Positions 7,771 through 16,794 of a DNA stretch of 47,714 nt are shown piece by piece; position 1 is the first letter of the stretch, and every line of letters begins with the position of its first letter. The stretch lies in contig DATCVR010000079.1 in NCBI GenBank assembly GCA_036566745.1, positions 1 to 47,714 on the forward strand, in the 5' to 3' direction. A model generated the notes under the pieces. The model was not told the DNA's origin and made no database searches. It saw only the letters and a program-made list of their open reading frames with translations. Source of the DNA: DATCVR01 sp036566745 (GTDB lineage: Bacteria > Actinomycetota > Actinomycetes > Jiangellales > Jiangellaceae). Position numbers and translations under genes: made by a program.

Positions 7771-9900
7771 GTGGACACGACCAGCGGCTGGGTGTTCGAC
7801 GCAGAACCACCCCCCACCGATTCCGGAACCGTCACCCTGGTCGAACAGACCTCGTTCTGTGTCGGCGGTCCCAATGGCAATCTCGATCCGGCATGGCCGC
7901 ACGGATTGTTCTTCCATGACACCCGGCTGCTCGCCCGGTGGCTCATCACCATCGACGGCGCCAAGGTCGAGCCGCTCACGGTGATGAGTCCCGAACCCTT
8001 CGCGGCCACGTTCGTCGGCCGGGCCCGGCCCGAGCCGGGACGTCCCCACAGCACCGTGCTGGTCGAGCGCCGCCGCTACGTGGGCAGCGGTATGCGCGAG
8101 GACGTGGTCGTCCGCAACCTCGCACCCGAGCCCACGACGATCCAGATCGCCCTCGCGGTGGCGGCCGACTTCGCGGACCTGTTCCAGGTCAAGGAGGGGC
8201 GGGTGAAGCCCGCCGAAGGCGTGACCATCACCCCCGGCGTGGGTGAGCTGTGGTTCGAGCAGGAGCATCGCGGCGGGCGGCGGGGCGTCCGCGTAGTCGC
8301 CAAGGGCTCCGACGAGCCGGTCGTCGACGACGGCGGCATGACCTTCACGCCCACCATCGAGGCTCGGGCGTCGTGGACCGTCAGTCTCGAGGTCCACCCG
8401 ATGGTCGGCGACACCGACATCTCGCCGTCGTACCCGCTGGACCGCCCGATCGCCGACGCCCCGGCCGCCCAGCGCGCCCGCGCGTGGGAGTCGAACAGCC
8501 CGGTGGTCAAGAGCGCCGACGACGGGTTGCTGCGCACCGTGAGGACCAGCCGGCGCGACCTCGGCGCCCTGCGGATCTTCGACCCCGAGGACCCGGAGTC
8601 GGCTGCCGTCGCCGCCGGTGCGCCGTGGTTCATGGCGCTCTTCGGCCGCGACTCGCTGCTCACGTCGCTGCTGTCGCTCTCGCTCGATCCCACACTGGCC
8701 CTGGGGACGCTGAAGACGCTGGCCAAGTACCAGGGCGTCAAGTACGACTCCAACACCGAGGAGGAGCCCGGCCGGATCCTCCACGAGGTCCGCCTCGGGG
8801 TGAACGCCGAGCTCGCGCTCGGCGGCGGCAACGTCTACTACGGCACCGCCGACGCCAGCCCGCTGTTCGTCATGCTGCTGGGCGAACTGTGCCGCTGGGG
8901 TCTCGGTGACGACCACCTCGACGAGTTGCTCCCGGTCGCCGACCGCTGCCTCGAGTGGATCCAAGGTCCGGCGAACCGCCTCGGCGACGGGTTCGTGTAC
9001 TACGAGCGCGCCACCGAGCACGGCCTGGTCAACCAGGGCTGGATGGACTCCTGGGACGGCGTCAGCTACGCCGACGGCACCCTGGCCAAGGCCCCCATCG
9101 CGCTGTGCGAGGTGCAGGCCTACGTCTACGCCGCGTACGTCGCACGCGCCCACATCGCCCGTGAGCAGGGTGACGACCAGGCCCAGCAGCACTGGCAGGC
9201 GGCCGCCGAGAAGCTCCGCGAGGAGTTCAACCGCCGCTTCTGGATCCCGGAGAAGGGCTGGTTCGCCTTCGGCCTCGACCGCGACGGCAACCAGATCGAC
9301 GCCCTCACCTCGAACATGGGCCACTGCCTGTGGACCGGTCTCGTCGATCCCGACAAGGCACGAATCGTCGCAGATCGGCTTATGTCACCAGAAATGTACA
9401 CAGGCTGGGGCGTCCGCACCCTGGCCACGACGATGGGCCGATACAACCCGATCAGCTACAACAACGGGTCGGTCTGGCCGCATGACAACGCCATCATCGC
9501 GGCCGGGCTCATGCGCTACGGCTTCGTCGAGGAGGCCACGACGGTCGCCACGGGCATGCTGGAAGCGGCCGAACACTTCGACGGCAGACTTCCGGAGTTC
9601 TTCTGTGGATTCGACCGCTCGGAGTTCGACGCACCCGTGCCGTTCCCCACGTCGTGCTCGCCGCAGGCGTGGTCCGCTGCGGCCCCGATTCACCTGCTCA
9701 GGACCCTTTTGCGGCTCGACCCGTCGGTGTCGCAGGGCGAGGTCCGGGTCGATCCGGTGCTGCCGGAGAGCATGCTCCCGTTCAGCGTGGAAAACCTTTC
9801 AATCGGTGGCGCCCGACTGCGGATCCAGGTCGATTCCGATGGAGTGAGGGTTGACGGAATGACTCCAGGATTGGCAATCTTTCCCGTTACATTCACGTAA
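7771..9900 (+). CDS. Glycogen-debranching-type enzyme (amylo-alpha-1,6-glucosidase family)
   Basis: 709 aa. An N-terminal glycogen-debranching domain (residues ~20-215, including PHGLFFHDTRLLARW) is followed by a six-hairpin (alpha/alpha)6 barrel glycosidase domain (~250-690). Barrel motifs include FMALFGRDSLLTSLLSL, EEPGRILHEVR, NQGWMDSWDGVSYADG and the strongly conserved GWGVRTLATTMGRYNP...NGSVWPHDNAIIA. These acidic motifs mark the active site region. Family members remove alpha-1,6 branches or trim related glucans in the cytoplasm. GGAAAGG at 7756-7762 supports the GTG at 7771. A glycosyltransferase follows after 15 nt, suggesting co-transcription. Exact substrate not determined. Confidence 0.88.
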   Translation: MDTTSGWVFDAEPPPTDSGTVTLVEQTSFCVGGPNGNLDPAWPHGLFFHDTRLLARWLITIDGAKVEPLTVMSPEPFAATFVGRARPEPGRPHSTVLVERRRYVGSGMREDVVVRNLAPEPTTIQIALAVAADFADLFQVKEGRVKPAEGVTITPGVGELWFEQEHRGGRRGVRVVAKGSDEPVVDDGGMTFTPTIEARASWTVSLEVHPMVGDTDISPSYPLDRPIADAPAAQRARAWESNSPVVKSADDGLLRTVRTSRRDLGALRIFDPEDPESAAVAAGAPWFMALFGRDSLLTSLLSLSLDPTLALGTLKTLAKYQGVKYDSNTEEEPGRILHEVRLGVNAELALGGGNVYYGTADASPLFVMLLGELCRWGLGDDHLDELLPVADRCLEWIQGPANRLGDGFVYYERATEHGLVNQGWMDSWDGVSYADGTLAKAPIALCEVQAYVYAAYVARAHIAREQGDDQAQQHWQAAAEKLREEFNRRFWIPEKGWFAFGLDRDGNQIDALTSNMGHCLWTGLVDPDKARIVADRLMSPEMYTGWGVRTLATTMGRYNPISYNNGSVWPHDNAIIAAGLMRYGFVEEATTVATGMLEAAEHFDGRLPEFFCGFDRSEFDAPVPFPTSCSPQAWSAAAPIHLLRTLLRLDPSVSQGEVRVDPVLPESMLPFSVENLSIGGARLRIQVDSDGVRVDGMTPGLAIFPVTFT

Positions 9901-9915
9901 CACAGGGAGGATTCC

Positions 9916-10992
9916 GTGCAGAGCAGCGGTTCACCGTTAGATATCGCGTTCGTCACTCCCCCGTGGTATTCGCTTCCGCCGGGAGGGTACGGCGGAATCG
10001 AGGCAGTGAGTGCCGCTCTGGCAGACGGACTCGTCGACAGGGGCCACCACGTCACCACCATCGGCGCAGGTCCACGAGGCACCAAAGCCGATCACGTAGC
10101 CACGTACGAGGTGCCACCGAGCGAACGCATCGGTGAAGCCGTTCCCGAGGTCGTGAACGCCGCCAAGGCCGCCCAGGCCTTGGCGGATCTCGACGTCGAC
10201 ATCGTGCACGACCACTCCCTCGCCGGGGCGTTGTCGGCAGGAGGGCGGTCCGCGCCCACCATCCTGACCACCCACTTCCCGGTCGACGGCGAGTTCGGGC
10301 TGTACTACCGCTCGCTCGGGGACACCGTCGACATGGTGGCCACGTCCAACGCCCAGCGCACCCGCTCCCCCGGGCTGCCCTGGCTGCGCACGGTCCACAA
10401 CGCCATCGACGTCAGCACGGTCCCCTACGTCGCCGACAAGGGCGAGCACGTCGTGTTCCTCGGCAGCATGTCGCCCAAGAAGGGCGTCGCCGAGGCCATC
10501 GAGGTCGCCCGGCGGGCCGGCCGGAAGCTGGTCATCGCGGCGAAGTGCGTCGAGCCCTTCGAGCGGCGGTACTTCGACGAGGTCATCCGCCCGATGCTGG
10601 GGTCCGACATCGAGTGGATCGGCGAGCTCAACCACGAGGAGAAGTGGGAGTTCCTCGGCAATGCCGCCTGCATGCTCTTCCCGAGCACCCGCCATGAGGC
10701 CTTCGGGCTGGTGCTGATCGAGGCCATGGCCACCGGCACCCCGGTGATCGCGCTCGACCGCGGTGCCGTGAACGAGATCATCGACCACGGCGTGAGCGGC
10801 TTCGTCTGCGGCGACGTGGACGACATGGCCACCGCGCTCACCTCCATCGAGGACATCTCGCCGCGCGCCTGCCGCGCCCGCGTCCGCGACCACTTCGACG
10901 TCCCGATCATGGTGCAGGGCTACGAAGCCGCGTACCGAGCCGCTCTCGAGGCACCAGGCAAGCCGGTCGAGCCGTTCAGCGGCGCCGCCTGA
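9916..10992 (+). CDS. GT4-family glycosyltransferase
   Basis: 358 aa retaining glycosyltransferase of the GT-B fold. The N-terminal acceptor domain has the loop PPGGYGGIEAVSAALADGL. The C-terminal donor domain has FLGSMSPKKGVAEAIE and the E-x7-E nucleotide-sugar motif in EAFGLVLIEAMATGTPVIA. Start GTG 9916 is preceded by GGGAGGA at 9904-9910. It is tightly linked to the debranching-type enzyme upstream, so it could act on a glucan or glycolipid, but donor and acceptor cannot be assigned. A perfect hairpin terminator follows the stop. Confidence 0.9.
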   Translation: MQSSGSPLDIAFVTPPWYSLPPGGYGGIEAVSAALADGLVDRGHHVTTIGAGPRGTKADHVATYEVPPSERIGEAVPEVVNAAKAAQALADLDVDIVHDHSLAGALSAGGRSAPTILTTHFPVDGEFGLYYRSLGDTVDMVATSNAQRTRSPGLPWLRTVHNAIDVSTVPYVADKGEHVVFLGSMSPKKGVAEAIEVARRAGRKLVIAAKCVEPFERRYFDEVIRPMLGSDIEWIGELNHEEKWEFLGNAACMLFPSTRHEAFGLVLIEAMATGTPVIALDRGAVNEIIDHGVSGFVCGDVDDMATALTSIEDISPRACRARVRDHFDVPIMVQGYEAAYRAALEAPGKPVEPFSGAA

Positions 10993-10994
10993 GC

Positions 10995-11030
10995 CCGCCG
11001 GGAGGGGTCGGCCATGGCCCCTCCCGGCGG
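10995..11030 (+). terminator. Perfect GC-rich hairpin terminator
   Basis: A 13-bp perfect stem, CCGCCGGGAGGGG (10995-11007) and CCCCTCCCGGCGG (11018-11030), around a 10-nt loop starts 3 nt after the glycosyltransferase stop. There is no U-tract, as is usual in actinobacteria. Confidence 0.8.
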
Positions 11031-11059
11031 TCGTCCGGCCCGGTAGCTTCTCGATCACG

Positions 11060-12004
11060 ATGACGACCCCGAGCGGCACAGCACCCGACGCGCGCGCCGC
11101 CGGCCTCGCGTGCTCGCTCGGCGCCAACCTCACCTGGGCCGCCCAGCCGCTGTTCTGGCCGTTACTCCTGCCCACCCCGGCCGACGAGCTGCTCGCCCAC
11201 CGGGTGCTGTGGTCGGCGCTCACCTGCGTCGTGGCGGTGCTGCTGATCCGGCGCGGGAGAGCGGTCGGGCGGCTGCTCGCGCAGCCACGCACGGCTGGCC
11301 TGCTCGCCGCCGCCGGATTGTGCCTGGCGGCCGCCTGGGGCGTGTACATCTACGCCGTCAACTCCGGCCAGGTCGTGCAGGGGTCGCTCGGGCTGTTCAT
11401 GATCCCGCTGAGCACGGTGCTGGTCGGCGTCGTGGTCTTCCGTGAGCGGTTGAGCCGGGGCCAGTGGGGCGCCCTCGGGCTGGCCGCAGCGGCCACGGCC
11501 GTGATCGCCGTGACCTACGGCGGCCTGCCCTGGATCGCGTTGTCGTTGTGCGTGCTGATGGCCGGATACGCGGCGCTGAAGAAGGCCGCGGCCGCCCCCG
11601 TCCTGGAGGGCTTCACGATCGAGTGCCTGGCGGTGGCCCCGCTGGCGATCGGCCTGATCGGGTGGCTGATGATCGGCGACCGCCACACCATCGGCCAGAT
11701 CTCCGGCTCACATACCGCGCTGACCGTGCTCTCCGGCCTGCTCACCACCGTTCCGCTCCTGCTGCACGCGGGAGCCATCCGCCGGCTGCCGCTGAACGTG
11801 GTGGGGGTGGCGCAGTACCTCAACCCCACACTCCAGTTCGCGATCGCCGTGGTCCTCCTGAACGAAGAGGTACCCGCAGGTCGCTGGATCGGATTCGCGC
11901 TGATCTGGGTGGCGCTGCTGACCTTCACGCTCGTGTCGACCAGCCGGCGGCCGCTCGAATTGCGCTCGACCAGATCCGGGAATCGATCGCGATCTGCGCC
12001 TTGA
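11060..12004 (+). CDS. rarD: EamA/RarD-family membrane transporter
   Basis: 314 aa, polytopic inner-membrane protein of the drug/metabolite transporter superfamily, RarD subfamily. It starts with GLACSLGANLTWAAQPLFWPLL, has ELLAHRVLWSALTCVV, and the second EamA repeat ends with LPLNVVGVAQYLNPTLQFAIAVVLLNEEV, a hallmark of RarD. About ten helices are expected. Transport substrate of this subfamily is not firmly established. The ATG at 11060 has a TAGCTT box about 10 nt upstream and no Shine-Dalgarno site, so the transcript may be leaderless or nearly so. Confidence 0.87.
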   Translation: MTTPSGTAPDARAAGLACSLGANLTWAAQPLFWPLLLPTPADELLAHRVLWSALTCVVAVLLIRRGRAVGRLLAQPRTAGLLAAAGLCLAAAWGVYIYAVNSGQVVQGSLGLFMIPLSTVLVGVVVFRERLSRGQWGALGLAAAATAVIAVTYGGLPWIALSLCVLMAGYAALKKAAAAPVLEGFTIECLAVAPLAIGLIGWLMIGDRHTIGQISGSHTALTVLSGLLTTVPLLLHAGAIRRLPLNVVGVAQYLNPTLQFAIAVVLLNEEVPAGRWIGFALIWVALLTFTLVSTSRRPLELRSTRSGNRSRSAP

Positions 12005-12544
12005 GTTGTCGACGAGAGTCTCGAGGTGGCGAGGTTCGGCCTGGTCGACAACGGCACAACGATCCATCGCCGCACCTCTGGCTCATCTGAACGCACAATT
12101 CCGCGGATGCGCACCGGTTGTTGCGAGTTTACGCAACACCGGCAGAAGGCAGGGGCGGACAGGGCCACGAAACTCATGGTGGTGGCGGAGCGTCCATCGA
12201 ATTGAAGTCGAATGGCATGACCTGCGGGTTAGCCGCGGAATCTCCAGCTCAATGTCCCACGGCGGCAGTCACGCTCAATGCATCGACATCACCCACATCT
12301 CTGCAGGCCAGACGCCCACACTGGCATTCCCGGTGATGCGTCCTGGGGAATGGGCAATACAAGCGCCGCGACGAGTCTCGCAGTATGAGACTGCATCACG
12401 TGGCCCCTCCCACGGAATTCGGTGCCTGTGATAGTGACACTCACCGGAGTGATCAATCTGGAGCAGAAAGGAGGGCGCTCCGGGCACAGCAGGGCAATCG
12501 CGATCTGGCCGTTCTGGGCAAACCAACCAGGAAAAGGAGCCTCA
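12005..12544. other. 540-nt non-coding leader region before the lanthipeptide locus
   Basis: No ORF here looks like a real protein in either strand. GC content appears lower than in the flanking genes. It contains a strong hairpin near 12114-12142, a short palindromic cluster around 12430-12452 (AGTGACACT, then CACTC/GAGTG flanking ACCG), and the ribosome site AAGGAG at 12534-12539 for the precursor gene. It probably holds the promoter of the lanthipeptide genes; I could not fix a promoter. Confidence 0.5.
12114..12142. terminator. Hairpin downstream of rarD
   Basis: CCGG (12114-12117), a bulged T, then TGTTGCG pairs with CGCAACACCGG (12132-12142) around loop AGTTTA. It may terminate rarD (110 nt downstream of the stop) or be a regulatory structure; there is no U-tract. 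Confidence 0.45.
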
Positions 12545-12712
12545 ATGACGAATCTTGCCGTCGAGGAATTGAACCGCGAACTGGGCAATCCCGCAGGTGA
12601 TCTGGATGCAGAGATGCGTGAACTCACGAATTCGGTGGATCTCCGGATGACGCAAGACCTGCGCACGTGGTTCTCAGCCCTGCCGCAATGTTGCTTCAAG
12701 GTCCGTTCCTGA
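12545..12712 (+). CDS. Class II lanthipeptide precursor (LanA), 55 aa
   Basis: Short gene with a strong ribosome site (AAGGAG, 5-nt spacing) ending only 4-10 nt before the LanM synthetase. The peptide has an acidic helical N-terminal leader (MTNLAVEELNRELGN, then AGDLDAEMRELTNS) and a C-terminal part LRTWFSALPQCCFKVRS containing Thr41, Ser44, Cys49, Cys50 and a terminal Ser55. The two adjacent cysteines and upstream Ser/Thr are what a LanM enzyme needs for one or two (methyl)lanthionine rings. No GG/GA cleavage site is evident, so the leader/core boundary is uncertain. The core resembles no lantibiotic I recognise. Identification rests on position, ribosome site, leader character and the CC-containing tail. 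Confidence 0.82.
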   Translation: MTNLAVEELNRELGNPAGDLDAEMRELTNSVDLRMTQDLRTWFSALPQCCFKVRS

Positions 12713-12722
12713 CTGGGTGACG

Positions 12723-15700
12723 ATGGCCCAGGTCACGGTGTCCTCCCAAGCAAACCGAGGGTTTCCCCCCGTGGCTGGGCCCTTCTGGCAGGCCGCGCCG
12801 TTGTGTGAGCGACGAGTTCCACACCATGCCGTTCGAGAGACCGGGCGGTTGCAGGCTGCCCGGGAGCGCCATGAGCGCTGGCAGCGGGCCGTGGCAGGCG
12901 AGTCGGCGGAGGGCCTGGACCTATGGCGCCGCCGACTCGCCGCTGCCGCACTGGACGACACGACCTTGTTGGCCATCCTGGCTGACCAGGACGTGCCCGA
13001 GCCGGAATGGGCAGCTGACCTGGCCGCCGCCTTTGCCGATCCGGAATCCACGAGCATCGACAGGGCCGATGGTTCACCCTTCGTCGCGCTGTCCGAGCCG
13101 ATCGCAGGTCGGTCGCATCGACGATTTGTCACGGCGGTCGAGGCAGTGGCCGAGGACCGGCTTCCCGCTCCCGACCGTCTCGCCGAGCTGCTGCTGAGCG
13201 GCCTGCTGCCGCGGCTGAGCGGCATCGCGCAACGCACGTGCCTCCTCGAGCTGGCCGCCGACCGCGCGAAGGGCGTGCTCGCCGGCGACACACCCCAGGA
13301 GCGGTTCACCTCCTTCCTCCAGCGCCTACGCGAGCCGGGCCGGCGATGGGACCTGCTGGCCCGATATCCAGTTCTGGCCAGGCAACTCGAGGTGACGAGC
13401 CGAGCCTGGGTCGACCAGGCAGTCGAGTTCGTCCAGCGTCTGGCCGCGGACATGTCGCCCCTGATCGAGACCTTCTCCCCTCGCGCAGATCCGGGACCGG
13501 TCATCGACGTCACCACCGGACTGGGTGATCCGCACCGAGGGGCGCGCAGCGTGGCGATGGTGCATTTCGCCTCCGGATTGCGCATCGTCTACAAGCCCCG
13601 GCCGTCGGCGATAGACAGCCATTTCCAAGATCTTCTGACCTGGGTCAACGACCGCACGCTCGGCCCCGCGTACCTGGTGTTGCGTTGCCTGGACAGGGGC
13701 GATCACGGATGGATGGAGTATGTCGAGGCCGCTCCCCCTCCCGACCACGAGGCGACGCAGCGGTTCTACTGGCGTCAGGGTGGCCTGTTGGCGCTGCTCT
13801 ACCTCGTGCATGCGGGTGATTTCCACGCCGAGAACCTGATCGCTGCGGGTGATCAACCGGTTCTGGTGGACCTGGAGACGCTGTTCCAGCCCACGTTGCC
13901 GTCATTGCGCTCGCCTGATGACTCGTCGGCTGAACGTCTGGCGGCCGATATGACCTCGGGGTCGGTTCTCCATGCTGGTCTCCTGCCGATCGGACCCTCG
14001 CCGTGGGGTGTCGAGATCTCGGGCATGCGAGATCTCGGCGGGCCACAGACACATTCGCCGGTGGTGCGGGTGCCACAGGTCGCCGATGCCCGGACCGACC
14101 AGATGCGCGTCGGGTTGGCACTACCAGCTGACGACCAAGCCCCAGCCCCCGACGGGGAGCGCCCCATACGCCTCAGCGACCATGTCGACGACATCGTTGG
14201 GGGCTTCACAGAGACGTACCGGGTACTGCTGGAGAACCGCGACGATCTCGCTGCTCCAGACGGACCGCTTGCGGCGTTCGCTCAGGACGACGTACGTGTA
14301 CTGGTACGCGACACGATGACGTACGCGATGCTGCTCGAGGCGTCGTTTCATCCCACTCTGCTCACGGACGGGCTAGATCGGGAACGACATTTCGACCGAC
14401 TGTGGCGAGATGCGATCCAGCGACCCGGCATAGGTGCGTTCATCGAGGCGGAGCGGCGGGACTTGTGGCGTGGCGACATCCCGATCTTCACCATCGGAGT
14501 AGCAGGCGGGCCGCTGCGTGACAGCCACCGGGAAGAGGTGTCCGGCGTACGGGTGACACCGGGCATGGACATCACGCAGGAGATCTTGGGCCGGCTCGGA
14601 GAAGACGACCTCGCCAGGCAGACCTGGCTGGTTCGCGCCTGCATAGCCATCAACGCGGTGCGACGAGAACGGCGTCTCCTCTTCCATCACCACAGGACCG
14701 AGCCGGCGGATCAACCTGCCACTGACGTCCGCATCGTCGATGCCGCGGCCGCTGTCGCCGACCGGCTGTCTGCGCTGGCGATACGGGATGACGGCGGAGC
14801 GGTGTGGATCGGAGCGCAAACCGGATCCCACCGCGACTGGAGCGTCGGAGTTCTCGGACCCAACCTCTACGACGGATTGCTGGGCATTGCTCTCTTCCTT
14901 GCCTACCACGCTGAACTCAGCGACGACCGAGGCTGCCGGGCACTCGCCGGCGACGCCGCCCGCATCGGCATCAGGCAGGTGCGTCGCGGGCGACTGGCGC
15001 GAACGGTCGGGTTCACCGGACTGGGAGGCGCCGTCTACGCCCTCAGTCACCTGGGTGCGCTGTGGTCGGACGCGGGGCTTCTGGACGAAGCGGCTCGGAT
15101 CGCGGACGACCTGGGCGACCTCATCGCTGAAGACCGCCAGTACGAGGTGATGGACGGGACGGCCGGAGCGGCGTTCGGTCTCGCCGCGCTGTATCGCGCG
15201 CGACCGTCCGGGCGAGTGCTCGACCTGATCAGGGCTGCGGCAGACCATCTCCTGACCTCCCAACGACCTTGGGGCGCCGCGGCTAGTTGGCTGCCGGCGG
15301 ACGCTGCGGCCACGGGAGTGACCACCAGGCCATTGGCAGGATTCGGCCACGGTACAGCCGGGATCAGCGCGGCACTGCTCACCATGGCCGGGCTCCTCGG
15401 TGATGACCGATGCGTGGAGGCCGCCGAGCGGGGCTTCGACTACGAACGTGAGCTCTTCGACCATGCGGGTGGGCACTGGCGTGATGTCCGACATCTTCCC
15501 CAAGCCGGTGAGGTCGAGGTGGAGTTCGACGGCGCACTCGCCCGGCTCGACCGGCCCGTCGCCTGGTGTCACGGCTCACCGGGAATCGGACTTTCACGGC
15601 TACGCGCCAGCAGCCGTCTCGACGTGAGCGTCGATCTGCAGGCGGCCGTCGCCGACACGATGCACGAAGGCTTCGGCAACGGCCATTCTCTCTGCCACGG

Positions 15701-15956
15701 AGACACGGGCAGCTTGGATTTCCTCCAGCTCGCAGCCACCCAGGGAAACGACCCGGCCCTCCACGAACAGGTCCGCCGCCGCGCCGCGACGATGTTGGAC
15801 TCCATCGACCACGGTGGCTGGCATTGCGGGTTGCATCGAGACATCGAAGTACCGGGTCTGCTGACCGGACTCGCTGGCATCGGCTACGGCCTGCTGCGCC
15901 TCGTGGCACCTGAGCGAGTGCCCTCTGTCCTCGCGCAGGAACCACCCCCGTCGTAG
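12723..15956 (+). CDS. lanM: Class II lanthipeptide synthetase LanM
   Basis: 1077 aa bifunctional enzyme that phosphorylates and dehydrates Ser/Thr in the precursor and then adds Cys thiols to form lanthionines. The N-terminal DUF4135 dehydratase domain has kinase-like elements: YKPRPSAIDSHF and DFHAEN at residues 366-371, then DLE at 383-385. The C-terminal LanC-like cyclase (~700-1077) carries the zinc ligands Cys949 (WCHGSPG) and Cys991-His992 (LCHGDTG), and ends GLAGIGYGLLRL. Length is normal for the family. An in-frame GTG at 12717 is an alternative start; neither has a good ribosome site, so translation is probably coupled to the precursor. No LanT transporter, protease or immunity gene is visible nearby. 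Confidence 0.93.
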   Translation: MAQVTVSSQANRGFPPVAGPFWQAAPLCERRVPHHAVRETGRLQAARERHERWQRAVAGESAEGLDLWRRRLAAAALDDTTLLAILADQDVPEPEWAADLAAAFADPESTSIDRADGSPFVALSEPIAGRSHRRFVTAVEAVAEDRLPAPDRLAELLLSGLLPRLSGIAQRTCLLELAADRAKGVLAGDTPQERFTSFLQRLREPGRRWDLLARYPVLARQLEVTSRAWVDQAVEFVQRLAADMSPLIETFSPRADPGPVIDVTTGLGDPHRGARSVAMVHFASGLRIVYKPRPSAIDSHFQDLLTWVNDRTLGPAYLVLRCLDRGDHGWMEYVEAAPPPDHEATQRFYWRQGGLLALLYLVHAGDFHAENLIAAGDQPVLVDLETLFQPTLPSLRSPDDSSAERLAADMTSGSVLHAGLLPIGPSPWGVEISGMRDLGGPQTHSPVVRVPQVADARTDQMRVGLALPADDQAPAPDGERPIRLSDHVDDIVGGFTETYRVLLENRDDLAAPDGPLAAFAQDDVRVLVRDTMTYAMLLEASFHPTLLTDGLDRERHFDRLWRDAIQRPGIGAFIEAERRDLWRGDIPIFTIGVAGGPLRDSHREEVSGVRVTPGMDITQEILGRLGEDDLARQTWLVRACIAINAVRRERRLLFHHHRTEPADQPATDVRIVDAAAAVADRLSALAIRDDGGAVWIGAQTGSHRDWSVGVLGPNLYDGLLGIALFLAYHAELSDDRGCRALAGDAARIGIRQVRRGRLARTVGFTGLGGAVYALSHLGALWSDAGLLDEAARIADDLGDLIAEDRQYEVMDGTAGAAFGLAALYRARPSGRVLDLIRAAADHLLTSQRPWGAAASWLPADAAATGVTTRPLAGFGHGTAGISAALLTMAGLLGDDRCVEAAERGFDYERELFDHAGGHWRDVRHLPQAGEVEVEFDGALARLDRPVAWCHGSPGIGLSRLRASSRLDVSVDLQAAVADTMHEGFGNGHSLCHGDTGSLDFLQLAATQGNDPALHEQVRRRAATMLDSIDHGGWHCGLHRDIEVPGLLTGLAGIGYGLLRLVAPERVPSVLAQEPPPS

Positions 15957-16144
15957 GTGGGGACAGCCGCCTGGCAACGACGTTCGGAGACACACCACTC
16001 ACGACGATCCTTACGGCCCGTGACGTCGAGACGGTGCCGGACCGGCTGGCGGAACTCGTCGAGGCCATTGGTCACAGATGGTGTCACTCGTCGACTTCCA
16101 GTGACGGCACACCCACCGCCTGGTCGTCGAGGAGTCGAGAGATC

Positions 16145-16672
16145 GTGAGCGCGATCGAGCAGATCAAGGTCTCGTGCGACCGCGCTCGGGGCCACCTCGA
16201 GCTCGTTCGGGATTCGATGGCGACCTGCGTGATCCTGGCCGGGGATGTGCGCGGCCATACGCTCGGCCACATCGGGCTCACCGGCCTCGGCGACCCGCTG
16301 AGCAACCTCGAGCTGACGTTTCAGGAGCTGCGTGAAACCGCGCGCAGTCTCGTGAGCAGAGCAGCCGACGTCAGCACGATCCTCGACACGGCGGTCAAGC
16401 TGGCTGACACGAAGACCGACGCGCTCGCGCATCTGACGGCGAACAATGCCGACCTGTTGCAGCTCGTCGCCGCGCTCGGCCAGATCGAGATCGACCTGGG
16501 CGATCAGCTGCGGGCCATCACCACCACGCTCGCCGCCGACGACGCTGTCACTCCCCGGCTGCACGGGGCGGTCACGTCCGCCATGAACACGGTGTCGGAA
16601 GCCAAGGGCGCGGTCGTCGACGCCGTCCACGGTCACGACGACGGCATCGACCAGGTGGGCGGCGCCGGGTGA
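16145..16672 (+). CDS. Small helical protein of unknown function
   Basis: 175 aa, nearly all predicted alpha helix: SAIEQIKVSCDRARGHLELVRDS at the N-terminus, long heptad-like stretches (LRETARSLVSRAADVSTILDTAVKLADTKTD), then a His/Asp/Gly-rich tail. No signal peptide or membrane segment. It resembles the short helical actinobacterial proteins filed under DUF6244-like families, but I am not certain. Start GTG 16145 is preceded by GGAG and GAGAGAT. It lies 188 nt downstream of lanM on the same strand; a link to the lanthipeptide locus is possible but unproven. Confidence 0.6.
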   Translation: MSAIEQIKVSCDRARGHLELVRDSMATCVILAGDVRGHTLGHIGLTGLGDPLSNLELTFQELRETARSLVSRAADVSTILDTAVKLADTKTDALAHLTANNADLLQLVAALGQIEIDLGDQLRAITTTLAADDAVTPRLHGAVTSAMNTVSEAKGAVVDAVHGHDDGIDQVGGAG

Positions 16673-16794
16673 GCGTTCTGGGCGACATCACGTCAGCCTG
16701 CCTCGCCGCTCGTGGCCCACTGGATTCCGACGGCATCGGGCGGGCCGAGGGCGCCGGCTGAGCCGTGTCGCCGCGTTCGTGGCAGGGTGAGGGG

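Noticed and set aside
12118..12336. Possible second lanthipeptide precursor (Cys/Thr/Ser-rich frame)
   Set aside because: TTG start without ribosome site and no leader-like region; composition explained by chance in GC-rich DNA.
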